From: Rhynchospora pubera
Taxonomy: Eukaryota > Streptophyta > Magnoliopsida > Poales > Cyperaceae
DNA length: 64,000 nucleotides
Assembly: GCA_028095005.1 (NCBI GenBank)
Contig: CM051460.1
Span: forward strand, 190,705,742 to 190,769,741
Direction of reading: 5' to 3'
Shown here: piece after piece, positions 47,001-59,890 of the stretch
Position numbering within the stretch: position 1 is the first letter of the stretch
How the letters are laid out: every line of letters starts with the position of its first letter
Notes under the pieces: generated by a model
Told to the model about the DNA's origin: nothing
What the model saw: the letters and a program-made list of their open reading frames with translations, nothing else
The model's database searches: none
Program-made: the position numbers and the translations under genes

Positions 47001-48430
47001 TTTCACTATATAATCTGTATCTTAAACTTGACTTTATTATTTTGTTGTCTTCTTCAGGAAAAGTCAGTTGACAACAACCCATCAAATCCAAAACCTGAAA
47101 AGCCAGTTGAAAAGGTTGTAGTTGATGTGTCAAATCTGACCAACTATGTGGGCAAGCCAGTTTTCCAGGCTGAGCGCATATATGACCAGACCCCGGTAGG
47201 TGTTGTCATGGGGCTGGCATGGACTGCTATGGGAGGTTCAACCCTGTACATTGAGACTACAGAAGTCGAGCAGGGGGAGGGAAAAGGTGCATTAGTTTTG
47301 ACTGGTCAACTTGGGGATGTCATGAAAGAGAGCGCCCACATTGCACATACAGTTGCACGTGCAATTCTGTTGAAGAAAGATAAGGAGAATGACTTTTTTG
47401 GGAGATCGAAGCTGCATCTGCATGTTCCGGCTGGGGCTACCCCCAAGGACGGCCCTAGTGCTGGGTGTACAATGATAACTTCAATGCTGTCTCTGGCTAT
47501 GAATAAGTATGTCAGAAAGGATCTGGCAATGACGGGTGAGGTTACACTGACTGGACGGATTCTCCCAATTGGTGGGGTATGTTTCATTTTATTTGTTTTT
47601 AAATATGTTGACAATGTTTAGCAATGTCTTGTAAATAGAACTACCTCCTACCCAACAAAGACAAGTGCGGGCCTTTTATATATATTTTTTTTTAGAGTAT
47701 AGGTTATAAAGTCCAATATCTGCATCCATCGAAGACTTTGATACCCCATAGGAGGTAACCTTCTGATACAAGGATAGGCATGAAGTTATCTGTAATTCTT
47801 GAGTTGGTTGGTTGTTGCTCGCTTTTAGGATTGCAACTTATGGCTGTTAGCAGCATTGTTTATCATATTTGGTTTAATTCAAAATATTAGTTAATCAGTT
47901 GCCTTCATTTTTTTTAAATAATATTGTCTGATTCAAAATGTTGGTTAAAATCAGTTGCCTTCCTGCTGTTTTTTTTTTTTTTTTGCCCCTCTCTTTACTA
48001 ATACATATATAGATAGAGTCTTCCTATAAAGGCTATTCACTCATCCTTTGTATAGGATGATTTACTTGATAAGATACTTTACAAGTTGGGATCGTGAACT
48101 GGATTGGTGTTTTTTATGTTTGTTATAAGAAGTTTATGGGGCTTGAAATGGGTATTAGCAGCTATAGTTTTCTCCTCTGTTGTACATATGAAAGAAATCA
48201 TAAAGTTAACTATAAGAAATGTGCTTTTTCTGATATAGGTCAAGGAGAAAGCTATTGCAGCGAGAAGAAGTGGGGTGAAAACGATAATATTTCCAGAAGC
48301 TAACAGGCGAGATTATGATGAACTTGCTGCCAATGTGAAGGAAGGATTGGAGGTTCATTTTGTAGAAACTTATGACCAAATATATGACCTAGCATTTGCC
48401 TCAAATCCTGAAACAAAAGAGGAAATTTAG
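41020..48430 (+). CDS. LON1: Mitochondrial Lon protease, 998 aa
   Basis: ATP-dependent serine protease and chaperone of the mitochondrial matrix. Twenty exons: 41020-41334, 42410-42475, 42571-42756, 42867-42932, 43054-43095, 43174-43296, 43800-43898, 43984-44049, 44128-44214, 44304-44343, 44434-44605, 44731-44855, 44948-45078, 45165-45269, 45359-45472, 45564-45731, 45941-46042, 46166-46444, 47058-47576, 48239-48430. All junctions are GT/AG and total 2,997 nt in one frame. The start MLRVLNSTSLQSRLRH is an Arg/Ser-rich presequence; the upstream in-frame ATG (40873) would precede it by 49 residues of unlikely sequence. Lon N-domain, then Walker A GPPGVGKT (470-477), Walker B LIDEID (535-540), an acidic linker from exon 18, and the Ser-Lys dyad DGPSAG (Ser896) and VKEK (Lys939). 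The end lacks a peroxisomal SKL, which excludes LON2. No lesion seen. Confidence 0.95.
41701..41888. mobile_element. 188-bp hAT MITE in LON1 intron 1
   Basis: Ends CAGGGGCGGAGCCAGA and TGTAGCTCCGGCCCTG, with the perfect duplication TTTGGGCC (41693-41700, 41889-41896). The copied intron at 23697 shows the empty site with a single TTTGGGCC, which proves the insertion and its limits. Confidence 0.93.
43405..43655 (+). mobile_element. 5'-truncated LINE in LON1 intron 6
   Basis: A 19-bp direct repeat TAGTCTTCRCTCTTCAGGC (43386-43404, 43656-43674, one mismatch) flanks 251 bp that end TTGTTTGGCACAAAAAGGC and a TTAGTTCTAGTTG tail, preceded by TTATTATT and ACCACCACC simple repeats. This matches the tail of the LINE at 1-742. 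Only the 3' untranslated part is present. Confidence 0.78.
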
Positions 48431-49462
48431 TTTTCAATTTTTGCAGAGGTAAAAATTTTTTTTGGTCCATTCTAGTTAATAAAATGAAAATGTTGCACAA
48501 GGAATTCAAAGGGAAAATTTCTAGGGTATTTATTTTATTTTTTTTTTTGTACTTTGCATTTCAATTTCAAGTTTTCAACTGATGCAAAGTGAGCAGGGGG
48601 TTTGATTTGATGAGGTATACAAATTACAAACTATTGTCGCCCAAAAAAATCTGCACTTCGGCAGTGATTAATTTTGCATACACTTATTTTTCCAATCTTA
48701 CGAGAGAAACATTTGCATTTTATGTGTTATGAGGATGTTTCACTATATGTGGATTGACTGTCGGAGTTTGTAGTTATAAATATAATTATCAATAATGGTC
48801 TCCAAAAGATTACCATGTAGCTTTAAGATGGTCACGGCTAGCTTGTAGTGAACTCAGGAATGGTGTGAGTTGTGTGACTGGCTTAACATCAGCAGTGGTG
48901 ACGGAAATACAACAGCTACCCAGACCGTGTGACTGTATATTGGGTGTGTCGGGTTAAATTAAGCCCCGTCAGTTGGAGACTTTCGGGTCCTGTAAGGCAA
49001 GGGACATGGGGAGAATCCTCTCCCACACTAGAACAGTTTCAGCACACGAGACATCTGAAATCCCAGTTGTATGTTATTTTTTTGAAGGATTAAATGTCCG
49101 TAGGCCTCCTAGTTGTATCTTATAGGAGACGAAGATAGATCCAGTTGGAGGCTCATGGAAGCAGCCAAGCAGGTGTGTTCCAATGTGAGACGATCAAGCT
49201 TTTTATATCGCATCTGAGCTCTCATGCCAGTTCATGAGTTTGTTGAGAATTTTTGTACTCGTAAATTATTTCAAATATAGTCGTCGGATATAGTATGTTT
49301 TTATTTAGGAGCCAGACGAGATGTGCAAGATGAACATCTTTGTCTCATATTGTTAGCTAAAAGGCGAGATGATGTGCCTGTCATCATTCAGTGGAGGATT
49401 CTAGTGCCCACCATTTTGGCACCCTAAAATATCCTAAAACCTCACTTTTTTTTTTGCTGACC
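48431..49462. other. LON1 3' region and spacer, no further gene
   Basis: After the LON1 3' end I see no coding sequence. Around 48,830-49,080 the base composition rises in GC (e.g. CCCCGTCAGTTGGAGAC), which may mark an unrecognised repeat relic. Confidence 0.45.
48478..48483 (+). terminator. LON1: Polyadenylation signal of LON1
   Basis: AATAAA lies 48 bases after the stop codon, followed by T-rich DNA. Confidence 0.55.
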
Positions 49463-49862
49463 GTATTAGAATTAATCTGTCATAATTAACTAGATTCGTT
49501 CATTTGTTGACCAGTTGATTGAGTATCAAACTGACTCCAAATTTTATAAAACTTATATAGAAACGCATCGCTCGTTAAATTGAATAAGATCAACGGTTTG
49601 GATTTGACGTTTGAATTTTAAAGTTTTAAAAAATTGATAAAATATGAAGTTGAGGCAACTTGTGGCACCAAAAACTTGTGGCAGCAGAACGGTGCTCTTT
49701 TTAAAAAATTTAAAATTCAAGCAATTGATATTGTCTGATTTATGATTTAACGAGTGATGGGTTTTTATACAAATTTTGTGAATTTTGAAGTTTATTTAAT
49801 ATTAGATCAAGAGATTGAATAACAATTGAATACGGTTAATCATGATAAATTAATTCTAATAC
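49463..49862. repeat. 400-bp foldback element
   Basis: The left half (GTATTAGAATTAATCTGTCA... ) and right half (...TGATAAATTAATTCTAATAC) are imperfect inverted repeats over nearly their whole length, about 190 bp per arm, meeting near the GGCACCAAAAACTTGTGGCA centre. This is a MITE-like hairpin. A third arm, in the direction of the left one, lies at about 49,881-50,020, probably a partial second copy. There is no ORF. Confidence 0.65.
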
Positions 49863-50020
49863 ATTCATATTTTGGCCCTTGATCAAGTATCAAATGAATT
49901 TTAAAATTTATATGGAAACACATCATTCATTAAACTAAACAAAATAAACATTTTGATTTGACATTTAAATTTTAAAATAAAATTTGAAAAACAATAAAAA
50001 AATAAGTTTTGAGGCAACAA

Positions 50021-50905
50021 AATAGTTGAAACTTGAACCCTCGCTAAACCTATAGTCTTTAGATAACCTACACAAGCCCGTAATCAACTTCTCTTAGCTA
50101 ATTTGCTATTTGATACTATGTTCTACTAAAAAACGTTGAAGTAGACTTCTGTAATTAAACTCCGTCCCCACCTGTCTTCTTAAATTGAAGTCTAACATCT
50201 TCCTACTCCTAGAAACATTTTGTCAGGCAGTATACAGACAAGTTAGCTCTTTCTGAGTAAAAAAATTCCATAAGTTAGTGATTGTTTAGATACCATCCAC
50301 TTTGGTACAGAGCTCATTGCTCAGAGCCCGCAAGTTGGGTTCACTCCAAGACCTAATTAATGTTAATAAATTATTCATTGAAGGCTTAATTTATACTAAA
50401 AAAGAAATTAATTATACAAAACCATGAAATTGAAGTACGAATGAAAAAATTGAGCTAACTTAGCTATAACTTATACAACTTTTCTGTTGCAATTCCTACT
50501 CTATTCAACCAGCCACAACCACCAAACCATTTTCATCCTAATCTTTCAGTAGACAAATCCCTGCTGTTCCACATACCTCTTTTCTAAATCGAATGGTCTC
50601 TAAAGCCCTATATATGAATTAGAAGTACCAGAGCGCATGTACCTATACAATTTCCAGGACCAGCATCATTTTTCATTTACACCAGTGTAACCAGCTCCAG
50701 ACGCGCTGCCTTCCTGTTTGGTTCAAATCCCTTGACATGATTTATGGGATCCGATCCATAATCAAAAGGCCCTTAAGAAGCCAATCTCTCTATCTTGCCC
50801 TCTCTCTTGCCTATCCCCCCCCCAAAAACCGCCCCTGCTCTCTCTTTCTCTCTCTCTCTCTCTTGGCCCTTTGGAAGAATGGAGTAAGTCCCAGTAAGTC
50901 CCTCA
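50021..50905. other. Spacer and SEN1-like gene 3' untranslated region
   Basis: The part next to 50905 is the likely 3' untranslated region of the helicase gene (minus strand). A C run followed by a long CT repeat lies at 50813-50863. No other gene is seen. Confidence 0.5.
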
Positions 50906-53900
50906 TCACGTGTCTCTCTTGGAGATGTTAGAAGAAAAGGAATTTGTGCGTCTATGGAAGGGCGGCTCTCGATCTCGGTCATCCAAATGTCTGTAGCTAC
51001 CATTCCTTGGGAGATACTGATGTCTCTCTTCATCAAAATCAGGCTTCATGCCCGGTCTCGACCGAAAGCCCCTTATATTATTAGAGCTTTTAATCGACGT
51101 ACTAGAAGAGGAGACCCTGCCCAGGTTTAAGAACTCCTTGGGGATGCTATCCATGTCCACAAAGCATTTCCGTGACTTGGCATCTTCTATCAGCGCAGCC
51201 CAGTCATCAGACTGCATCAGAGCATTTGCATTTCCCACAACCTGTTAATAGAAATACAAAGCAAAGGAGTAAGTATCAAGCATATCAACATATATATTAT
51301 CAACAAAAACAGACTGATTTGTACCTAAATCAAAGGCTTGAGCAATGTATGGCTTCACTTAAACCAAATAACATAAATGAAACAAAAAGACACTCTGGTG
51401 CAATAGAAACTGTTGTTCTCTGCCATTCATTAAGCACAGGTAATGAGCACAACGGCTTTTGTTTCCACCAAATTCCACAACAGAACACACCCAGAGTCCC
51501 TCAACTGGTGAAGTGCAGTAGACTCAGTAGTATTTAAGGGTTTAACAATCCATAATAACTTGCTATCATGTTTAAGCATTTGATTGATTCCTTACATATT
51601 CATGATGCCCCAATTAAACATAAATTAGCCACAATGAATGCCAAAAATGGTAAAAAAAAAAAAAGAGTAAGCATGTAGTCAGCTCCATTTGCAGCTCTCA
51701 TACTGTACGAGGACCAGTTAAAACACAAACAGCATAAAATGATTGACAACACATGGAAGGGGATGATGGTGACAAAGACTTACCCATAGTGCCCTGCGGG
51801 CCCGAGTGAGGGCCACATTCATCCGTCTAATATCAGCCACAAAGCCAACTCCGTGGTTGGATGCACGCACACATGACATGATAATCACATCCCTCTCCTG
51901 CCCTTGAAATGCATCCACCGTGTTTATATAAATATCTTTACCTTCCTCTGTTCCCAAGACCTCCTCAAACTCCCTCTGCAAGCACTTAAGTTGCAGCTTG
52001 TAAGGGGTAATTATCCCCACTGTCACCTTCTTTGCCCCTCCACTGGCCTTGACAAATTTCTGCAGATGCTCATACAACTTGAGTGCGAACTGTGCTTCAT
52101 GTACATTTTGAAACGATGCAGACCCACCACGGTGTGACTCGCGTCCATGTGTAATGTCATAAAATACATAAGGTTTGAGCATTGAGTCTCTGTAGTATGT
52201 CTCGTCAGGTAGAGACAGAACACTATCACTGTCAGTTAGCCGTCCCTGGTAGAAGTACCTCGAGGGGAAGTCACGTATTTGTGGGTGCATTCGATATTGG
52301 ACAGATAGTAGCATAGTTGGGCAGCCCGCTTGTTGAAACCGCTCAAAGAGACTCCTACTGTACATCAGCGTACCAGCTGCTTTGCTTATGACAGTTGCTG
52401 GGAGCTGTTGTGGGTCCCCAACAAGCACACATCGCGCAGCACCAAGCGAAAGGGGTGGCAACACAGCTACCTCACTGGCCTGAGCTGCCTCATCAATGAC
52501 GACCATATCGAACCCATGATTAAGACGGGAAAACAATTTCCTTCCACTACTGGAAACAGTCGTAAAAACAATTTCAGCCTCATTTGCAAAGCTCACTTCC
52601 AAGTTAGCCCTAGTTTCTTCCAAATTGAAGTTACTGCCTGGACGAAACCGAGCCTCCAACAGCAGAAGCCTTGACATTTCAACAAGTACCTTATCCCTAT
52701 TTTCCACTGCTGCAGCTAAGTTTTGTAGTAAGACATCTCTATTGTGGTCCCGTGCTGCCAAAACCTCTGGATCAACCCCAACCGATCCTTGTGACCTTCC
52801 ATGTGCGGCCGCTACACTCAGCTCTCTCTGTAACAATGTGATCTGTTGTGACAGCTGTTGCTCTCGAGCTTTCAGCTGGTGCAGCCAACCAATTACCTCA
52901 TCACGACCCTTCATAAGCAACTGCTCAGTTCGCCGCTCAACCGACACAGCTTGGGCTGCACGAGACTGTGAGTCAACCCCTACACGGGCCACATCAGGTC
53001 GATAAAGCTTCATCTCTCCATCAATGAATCCCCGTTCAAGCACACGTGATAACAATTCATCAGTGGCAGCATTAGAGGGCGCACATACGAGCATTCTTGG
53101 CTTAGGACACAGTTTTGGCAACGTACGGAAGAGATTCTGGTCCATACTCTGAAGTACCTCATCAATTGAGCCAGTACCAACAGGTTCTGAAGTGCTGGGA
53201 GCACCATTCAATTGTTTATAGCTCTCAGGTGCAAGTTTCTTGAGCAGAGCAGCATAGTAATGTTGATATTGTACTAAATGGATGACATTTAGCATGCCCC
53301 ATACAGTATGGGTCTTGCCAGTACCAGGTGGGCCCTGGACGAGGGTAAATGGCCAAGGGTCTTGCCTCTTGGCAGTGCCATTGGAGGTACCTGCAGCAGT
53401 ATGTGTGGCAGCCCACTGTATGGCTGACAGCTGAGGACCATTGAAACTACGATGCAAGTGATCAACAAAGCTTTCGGTGAAACAGTCGGGTAGAGAGGGG
53501 CTTTGTTCTTCATACTTCGGAAAGTGCTCTGGACTAGGTTTCAGGATTGCAGTTTGCATCTGTGGATGTATAAATTCAGGAAGTTAGTAACTTCACTAGC
53601 TTCTGACTAAGATGCTAATTCCATTGCAAAACAGTATTGGATCTGATAATTTTTAGGGTTCAAGCTTTGGCATAGTTTCATGTATTATGCATCAGTTTAC
53701 TTTAAATTCATTTTCCCTCATTGAAACCCAATTACATATTATGCCCTTACTGCTTACAGAAGGACCCAAGTTAATTCAAAGGGCTATCATCCAAAGCAAA
53801 TCTACACCAACAATATTTGCTATATTAATTAATCACAAATCCTAACATCCACTTCTCTCATGTTAATTTGTCTCAAGTCTAAATCAGTTTTCTCACCTAA

Positions 53901-56900
53901 CTTATTGTTTAATAGTTCCCCTTGCTATCTTTGATTATTAACAGATCAGAGATAATAAGGGAAAATTTTTTTATTATTCCCATCTATTTAAATTGCTTCT
54001 TCCCACTGTCATGTGCAGGGGGTGCTAGTTTTACAGAAAAGACACCTTCGACTTTATAATAAACAATATAATATAAAAATAAGACGAGAGAAATCCAACA
54101 AAAGCATATAGATGCAGACTGACCAGTCTGGTAACAAAAGGTTATAGGTACCGTATAATAAAAAAAAACATTAAGATGCTGTATGTTAGTCTTTTGCCAG
54201 TAAATAATTGGCAGGAAAAGCAACAGAAACATTAAGATGCTGTTTATGTTAGTCCTTAACAGTAGGTAGCTGACTGGAAAAGTGACAATAAAAATTGAAT
54301 GAAAAAACACCTGAACATTGAGCCGGCGGAAGGCATGCAGAGCCACGTACTCACGCTGAGTTGTTGCAAGGGTCCCAAGGACAGAAAGATACCACATGCT
54401 CTTCGGCTGAAGCTTCCGCAGTATATGGTTTTCATCCATTTTGCTATTGATTCAGAAAAGTAATACAACCAACAGAACAGAAGAGACACAAACACATCAA
54501 TTGCCAAATTTTAACATCAAGCTAGGTAATAAATAAACAAAACTGATGGAGAAAAATAGTCTGCCCCAACATGTACCTCACCAAATGATGCCAAAGAAAA
54601 AGACCAAGGATAGAACATTTACTATTTACAATTTTTTCCCTTTTTCTTTTCTTTTTTTGAGACTAGTCAATTGTACTGTTAAGCTCGCAACAAGCACAAA
54701 AAACAATAAACAATGCACATGATTTGTTTTTTCTTTGGCAAGGGAATCTAGGTTAACTTCACTAGTAACATCCTTAAATAATAAGGCCCCTTTGTAACCA
54801 TGCACATGACCAAGATTGCCAATAGAAAGAATAATACCTGGAATCCAGATCTCCAACATAGAAATGAAAAATTGCACCAGGTGGGTCACGTGTATCAATA
54901 GGAGTGTGCCGCCTAACTGTACCAGTAAGTCGACCAGAATTTGCCTCCAGATCCGGGTCATCATTTGACGAGCTTGCTCTCCTGCTCGATCTACTTGCTT
55001 GGACTGCCACAAAAACAACAATTAATCCATGAAAGGTCATTTCCATAAAACTGAAAATATAATATGAGTAACTTGCGCCTTTTTAAGGGAACAAAAACTT
55101 AGTCAGAACACATTGAAACATGTCATAAAAATGAATGGACCTAGCTTGCATGTACCTAAGTTGTCCAACTTATCAACATGCCATGAGATGAAATAGAGAA
55201 GACTACCTGAACATGACAAGACCAAATGAGAAGGAAGAAACCATAATATGACTTCAGCAAAATAGAGAAGACTACCTGAACCAGGCCGAGAGGATGTCAA
55301 AACCGCAACATCGCCTTCTTTAAAGTTCCACTTACACTCATATGTAGGAATAAGTACGATGTCGTACCAGCCTAAAACAGCATTGTTAAGGGTCAATATT
55401 GGTAGATAATCAAGAAAATCACAGAAAGTACAAAAGTATTACCCAACAATTTGCCTCTGGCCCTGAAATTTTTATTCCTTTATTTAAGCCCCTGAACATT
55501 TAAATTTGGACAAATGGAATGCTGACAGTTACCTTTACAGGTTACATTATCATCAAATTACTGCAGGACCAGTAATTTTAGAACAACTGACAGAAGAAAC
55601 CAATGAAAAAAAAATCAGGACAACACTAAACAAAAGACACAAATCAAAGACCATTTAGCACTCTCCTAAGGTCGCTGAAAGTAAAGGTCTTGTTTTCCTT
55701 CCCTTTTTTGTTTATTTTGTAAATAACAGACAACCATTTGCAGCAGGCATTATTTCTAACACAGTGGTCTATGTTAATAAATAATTTTATTCAATATTCT
55801 GCAAGTCATACATTAATACCATTAAAAACTATACGTCTCAATAATAATATGTCATAAAAATAAATAACGTATTAATGATACATGATGCTAGCAATTGACT
55901 AGTTAATTTGGGATAAGAGAAAGGAGAGGAAGAACCAAGCAGTACCCAAGGAGTTGACAGAAAATTTATATAAGTTTATAATAGTTAAAATAATTTTATT
56001 CATCTTTTATGTCTCATATAGCCTTTATTTGTCATAGTCCTAACAGGCTGCTGGATATCTTCTAAAAAAACCAAAAAAAAACAAAATCGAGAAGATTTAA
56101 TGAAATTGAAGCGAGAAAGAGCCTAAGCCCATAGTATAAGTGGAGCACGCTATTTCCATTATATGATAACTGCTATAGTTGTCTGCTAAACTGTTATAGC
56201 TCAAGAGAGCAGTATCTTACCAGATCACCACTACTAAGCATTATTTTAACAACAATTGAAATGAGGTTGAGCCCATTAAATTTAATGACAAATCCTGAGT
56301 TTCAACAAACATGTTATAAAGCAGCAATTTGTTGAGCCAACATTACACTGGTGACCATCAAAGCTCATTTAACACTTTAAAATGGTCTCAGGGACAGGTC
56401 GACATTTGTATATTTGCAGAGATGAGAAACACAATTTCTGCAAACTCGGTATATACCACATAGTTTACAAAAGAAAAAACATTTTTTTTTAGCTGGTCCA
56501 AAAGAAAAAGAGAAAAAAAAATAAAGAACAACAAACCTCTTTCTCGTCTTTCAACCGTCTTGACTCGAACAGTGAAGTATGCATCCCTAGAGACAGACTC
56601 AAGAAGTTCCTCATAAGTACTATACAATTGTGCACGACACTCTTCAAAAAGCAATGGCTCAAACACTCTCACATACTCCTCCACCGACTCGAAGCTTCCT
56701 GGTACACACTGTAGCTCAGCTTCCTCTGACAATCACCAAGATCACCAAATACAAAAAAAGCATGGTTTCATCAGGTTTAAACAAAAAAAAAACAAATATA
56801 TAAAGGTAAAAACAACAAATAAGGTGCTCTTAACAATAAATGCGATGCACTCATTAACATTAACAGAATTTTATGTGTCTTGTTTCTATTGGCTCTTCAA

Positions 56901-58510
56901 GCTTCTATCTAAATATAAGATCTTCATCCTTTGTAAATTTGAGTACCTTCAAGGACAGGAAGAATTCTGACCCTTACATATAAGATCATGAATCCATCTA
57001 AGACACAGTTAGCTGCTTTAGGTATGGAACTCGTATAGAATTTGAGTAGCCTCTTTAAGAAGGGAATTAATTGAAGGTTTTCGATATATTGGCAGGGGGA
57101 ATGAATCAAACAAGGAAAGAAATTATGAATTTTGACTTTTTAGATAGTATGATTAGCAATAACAAAGGTGATTCTAACTTTAGGAACTTGTTAAAACTTT
57201 TGGCAAGGCATTTAATGTGGTTGTCAATGTAATATAAGAAATCAATTAATTTATAGAAGGTCACAAATTATGGTCATTTTAAGGGAGGGGCATACTCAAA
57301 TTACTTGGGACTAAGCCAACAAAAATATCATAATAAAAAGCCATGCTCATCAACTCTGTTTATACACAGCAGTGGTCGCTGCTTCAAAATGATACAAAAT
57401 GTATAGCACAAAAGAAGTACCTGCATTATGCCAAAACTTCTCACTAGTCACCTCACGTATAAGCCTCTCCACCGATGTATCCTGGTATTGAGTGCTGTTA
57501 CTCAGTTGCTTCTTACTTGTAGAAGAAGGCATATGCTTTTTACCATTTCCAAATTTCGAATCGGTAGTTGCTGATCCCATTTTCTTTGAAGGGACAGTCA
57601 TAGAAGAACCAACAGTGCCCTTGGGTAGCTGTTTTGGCTCCACGGGTTGCTTCCACGAACCACTCTTGGAAGAATTCAGTGAATCTCCATTTGGATCCCC
57701 ATTCTGATCCCCAGCAATATCTGTACCTTCAAGGGCAGCCACATCAGACTGCTTCAAGGTTTGTTTCTCTTTAACAGTACGGGTGATGATGGGAGCTGGG
57801 AACGAAGTCTGCCTTTTAGGGGTGGAACCTTTCATGGGACCTGCTTGTTTTGCATCTTCTACATTAATAAACACAGTCTGGCGGGGCCGCCTTTTACCTA
57901 ACTTCTCCTCCTTCTGCTCATCAATTCTAGGTCGTTTCATGGGGTTATTTGCAAATTTTAATGCATAGCTGGCTTCAACACCCTTAACCTCTCTTTTTGC
58001 AACAGCATCTCCTCCATGTACTGACCCATCCTTCAAAGCTTCTGGATGAGAGGTAGAGTCCCCTTTATCGGCCTCTCTTTCTTCGTTGGCTAAATTGTTG
58101 GAACCCACTGCTTCAGTATTCCCATCTATGTCAGACCACTCACCTTCTTCTCTGTCAGCACCTTTGGTTTCATCATCATTATTATTAGCAAGCTTAGATT
58201 CCTCATTTGAGCTTGGATCTTTGTTTCTTACAAAGGGCTGGAAAAGTGATCCAGTAGAAGCATGCTTGAAGGCATGGTTATTTAGCATACCCTGGTTAGA
58301 TACTGCACTCAGAATAGGCAGATTTGAGGCATTCCCACTGGAGATAGGAAGATTCGGGGCACTTCTGGCTGGAATAGGGAGATCCGGAGCACTTGTGCTT
58401 GCAATTGGGAGGGATTTTGGGGGATGTGATGTCGCAGGGGAATTATTTGGGAATTCCTCTTCAGTCGGAAGTTCGTTAAGATCAAACAAAATCTTTCCAC
58501 GAGACCCCAT
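50906..58510 (-). CDS. SEN1/UPF1-like SF1 helicase, 1,261 aa
   Basis: Probable nuclear RNA/DNA helicase of the plant family annotated as tRNA-splicing endonuclease positive effector-like. Minus-strand coding exons: 58510-57421, 56725-56537, 55371-55276, 55003-54838, 54443-54311, 53559-51784, 51241-50906. They sum to 3,786 nt in one frame with consensus junctions (e.g. GCAG|gtactt, TTGTCAG|AGG, CTATGG|gtaagt). The start MGSRGKILFDLNELP carries an EAR-like DLNELP. Residues 1-360 are low complexity. A conserved middle domain (EYVRVFEPLLFEECRAQL, FKEGDVAVL, FHFYVGD) precedes the helicase core: QLSAIQWA, GPPGTGKT (634-641), APSNAATDELL, VIDEAAQASE (914-923), GDPQQLPATV, QYRMHPQI, VDAFQGQERDVII, ALTRARRALW. 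The short Ser/Arg-rich tail ends KRDT. No lesion seen; upstream ATGs before MGSRG belong to the leader. Confidence 0.93.
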
Positions 58511-59310
58511 TGCATGTGTAAATGCATATAAATTGACTGAAGTTCGGTTTTGACGAATGAAGAACACTTCAGGGTGAAATAATATGTAGAAAGCCCCTTG
58601 CAGAAATGGATCCTGTAAATTAATTGCAGTAAGAAAGCAGTAACTAATAACTAGCAATAAAAATAAATTATAAGTAATACATATAGTCAACACCAGTGAG
58701 TAATAACTGATAGAGCCATTGCTGTTAGCCTGAATAAATTATCAAATATTATACAATTCATCTACATCAGTGAAACAAATGTTATGCTACACAAAGAGAA
58801 GGATTTCCTTCTCTGCTATTCTACCAAGGGAAAGAACTGATCTCCCACGATTATATCAAAAAATCGTTAATTAACTCCAAATTAACAAAAATCACATAAA
58901 ATTAATAAAATGCAACAACAAGCTGCTCACCAAAACCTCGCCTAGGGTTTGTTGAAACCAAACGGAAAGAGCTTGGAGCGCCGCCTCAGAGCGACTCCTC
59001 TAAAGTGGGAAAGAGAGATTGGAGAGAGAAGGTTAGATCGGGAAAGGAGGGGAGAGGAGAAGAGAGGAGAGGAGATCGAAAGAGCGCAGTGCTGGTTGGG
59101 CCGCACAGCTTTGACTATCGACCGAGGCGAAGGAGGTCAGGAGGAGGATCTTTACGAGGCGATCGTATTGTTTTGTTCGATAGAAGAAAAGGTTAGGGTT
59201 AGGCTGAGATGATCTGTTCTGTTCGCTTCTCTCTCTCTACCCAAGTCTCTGTCTGGGTTTAATTAACAGCGATTTTTCTTTTCTCCCTTTTTTGCTTATT
59301 TGGGTTTTGA
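58511..59310 (-). other. 5' untranslated region with an intron, SEN1-like gene
   Basis: On the minus strand TTTACAG|GATCC at 58615/58614 is a good acceptor and GGTTTTG|GTGAGC at 58931/58930 a good donor, so a leader intron 58930-58615 is likely. The first leader exon would run from about 59310 to 58931 and is CT-rich. Open frames on the plus strand here are shadows. Confidence 0.55.
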
Positions 59311-59337
59311 TGAAGGGAGAGATGGATGGATGGAGGA

Positions 59338-59345
59338 TTATTTAT
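59338..59345 (-). promoter_or_regulatory. TATA box of the SEN1-like gene
   Basis: CTTATAAATAATCC on the minus strand gives TATAAATA, about 30 bases before a CT-rich leader that begins near 59310. Confidence 0.5.
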
Positions 59346-59890
59346 AAGGAATTTCCGAGCGGACCAGTGCTGACTGTGCGTCGGCTAGGTCAGAAATATT
59401 TAATTTTTTTTTATATTTATGTCGTGTCGTATTTCGTACGAGGCGATATAATTATAATTAATTAATTAATTAATTAAGTTATTATTATTACGTAATAATT
59501 CTTTGCTTTCTGTAATTTTCTTGGCACCTGAAAAGGATAGTTCTAAAAAGTACTAGCCCAAAATAGCAAGATTATCGCATTTTGTCTTGTTCATATATCA
59601 TTTTCTCTTGTGTTTCTCTTTCTAGTTTTTTCTCTCGATTTGCGTGTGTTGATTATTCTCTCCAATTTTGTAAAGCAATGTCAATGATTTTCGCAAAAGC
59701 TGTTTCTTAATTTAAATGTTTAAATAATAAATTTTGAATAATATTAGACGACATGAAGCAAATTGGTAAACATAACAAAATCAATGTGTACTTCTACCAA
59801 CAAGTGCGTAAGTTACATTGTTATAATTGTTATAATAAGCTAAAACAAAAAGTGACATTCAACCACCCCCTCCCGTTCCCCAAAAAAAAA
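59346..59890. other. Upstream region of the SEN1-like gene
   Basis: AT-rich with an (ATTA)n run at 59457-59475. No gene is seen. Confidence 0.45.

Noticed and set aside
58511..58693. N-terminal extension of the SEN1-like ORF
   Set aside because: It crosses a good 3' splice site at 58615 and the family starts at MGSRG; it is leader and intron sequence.
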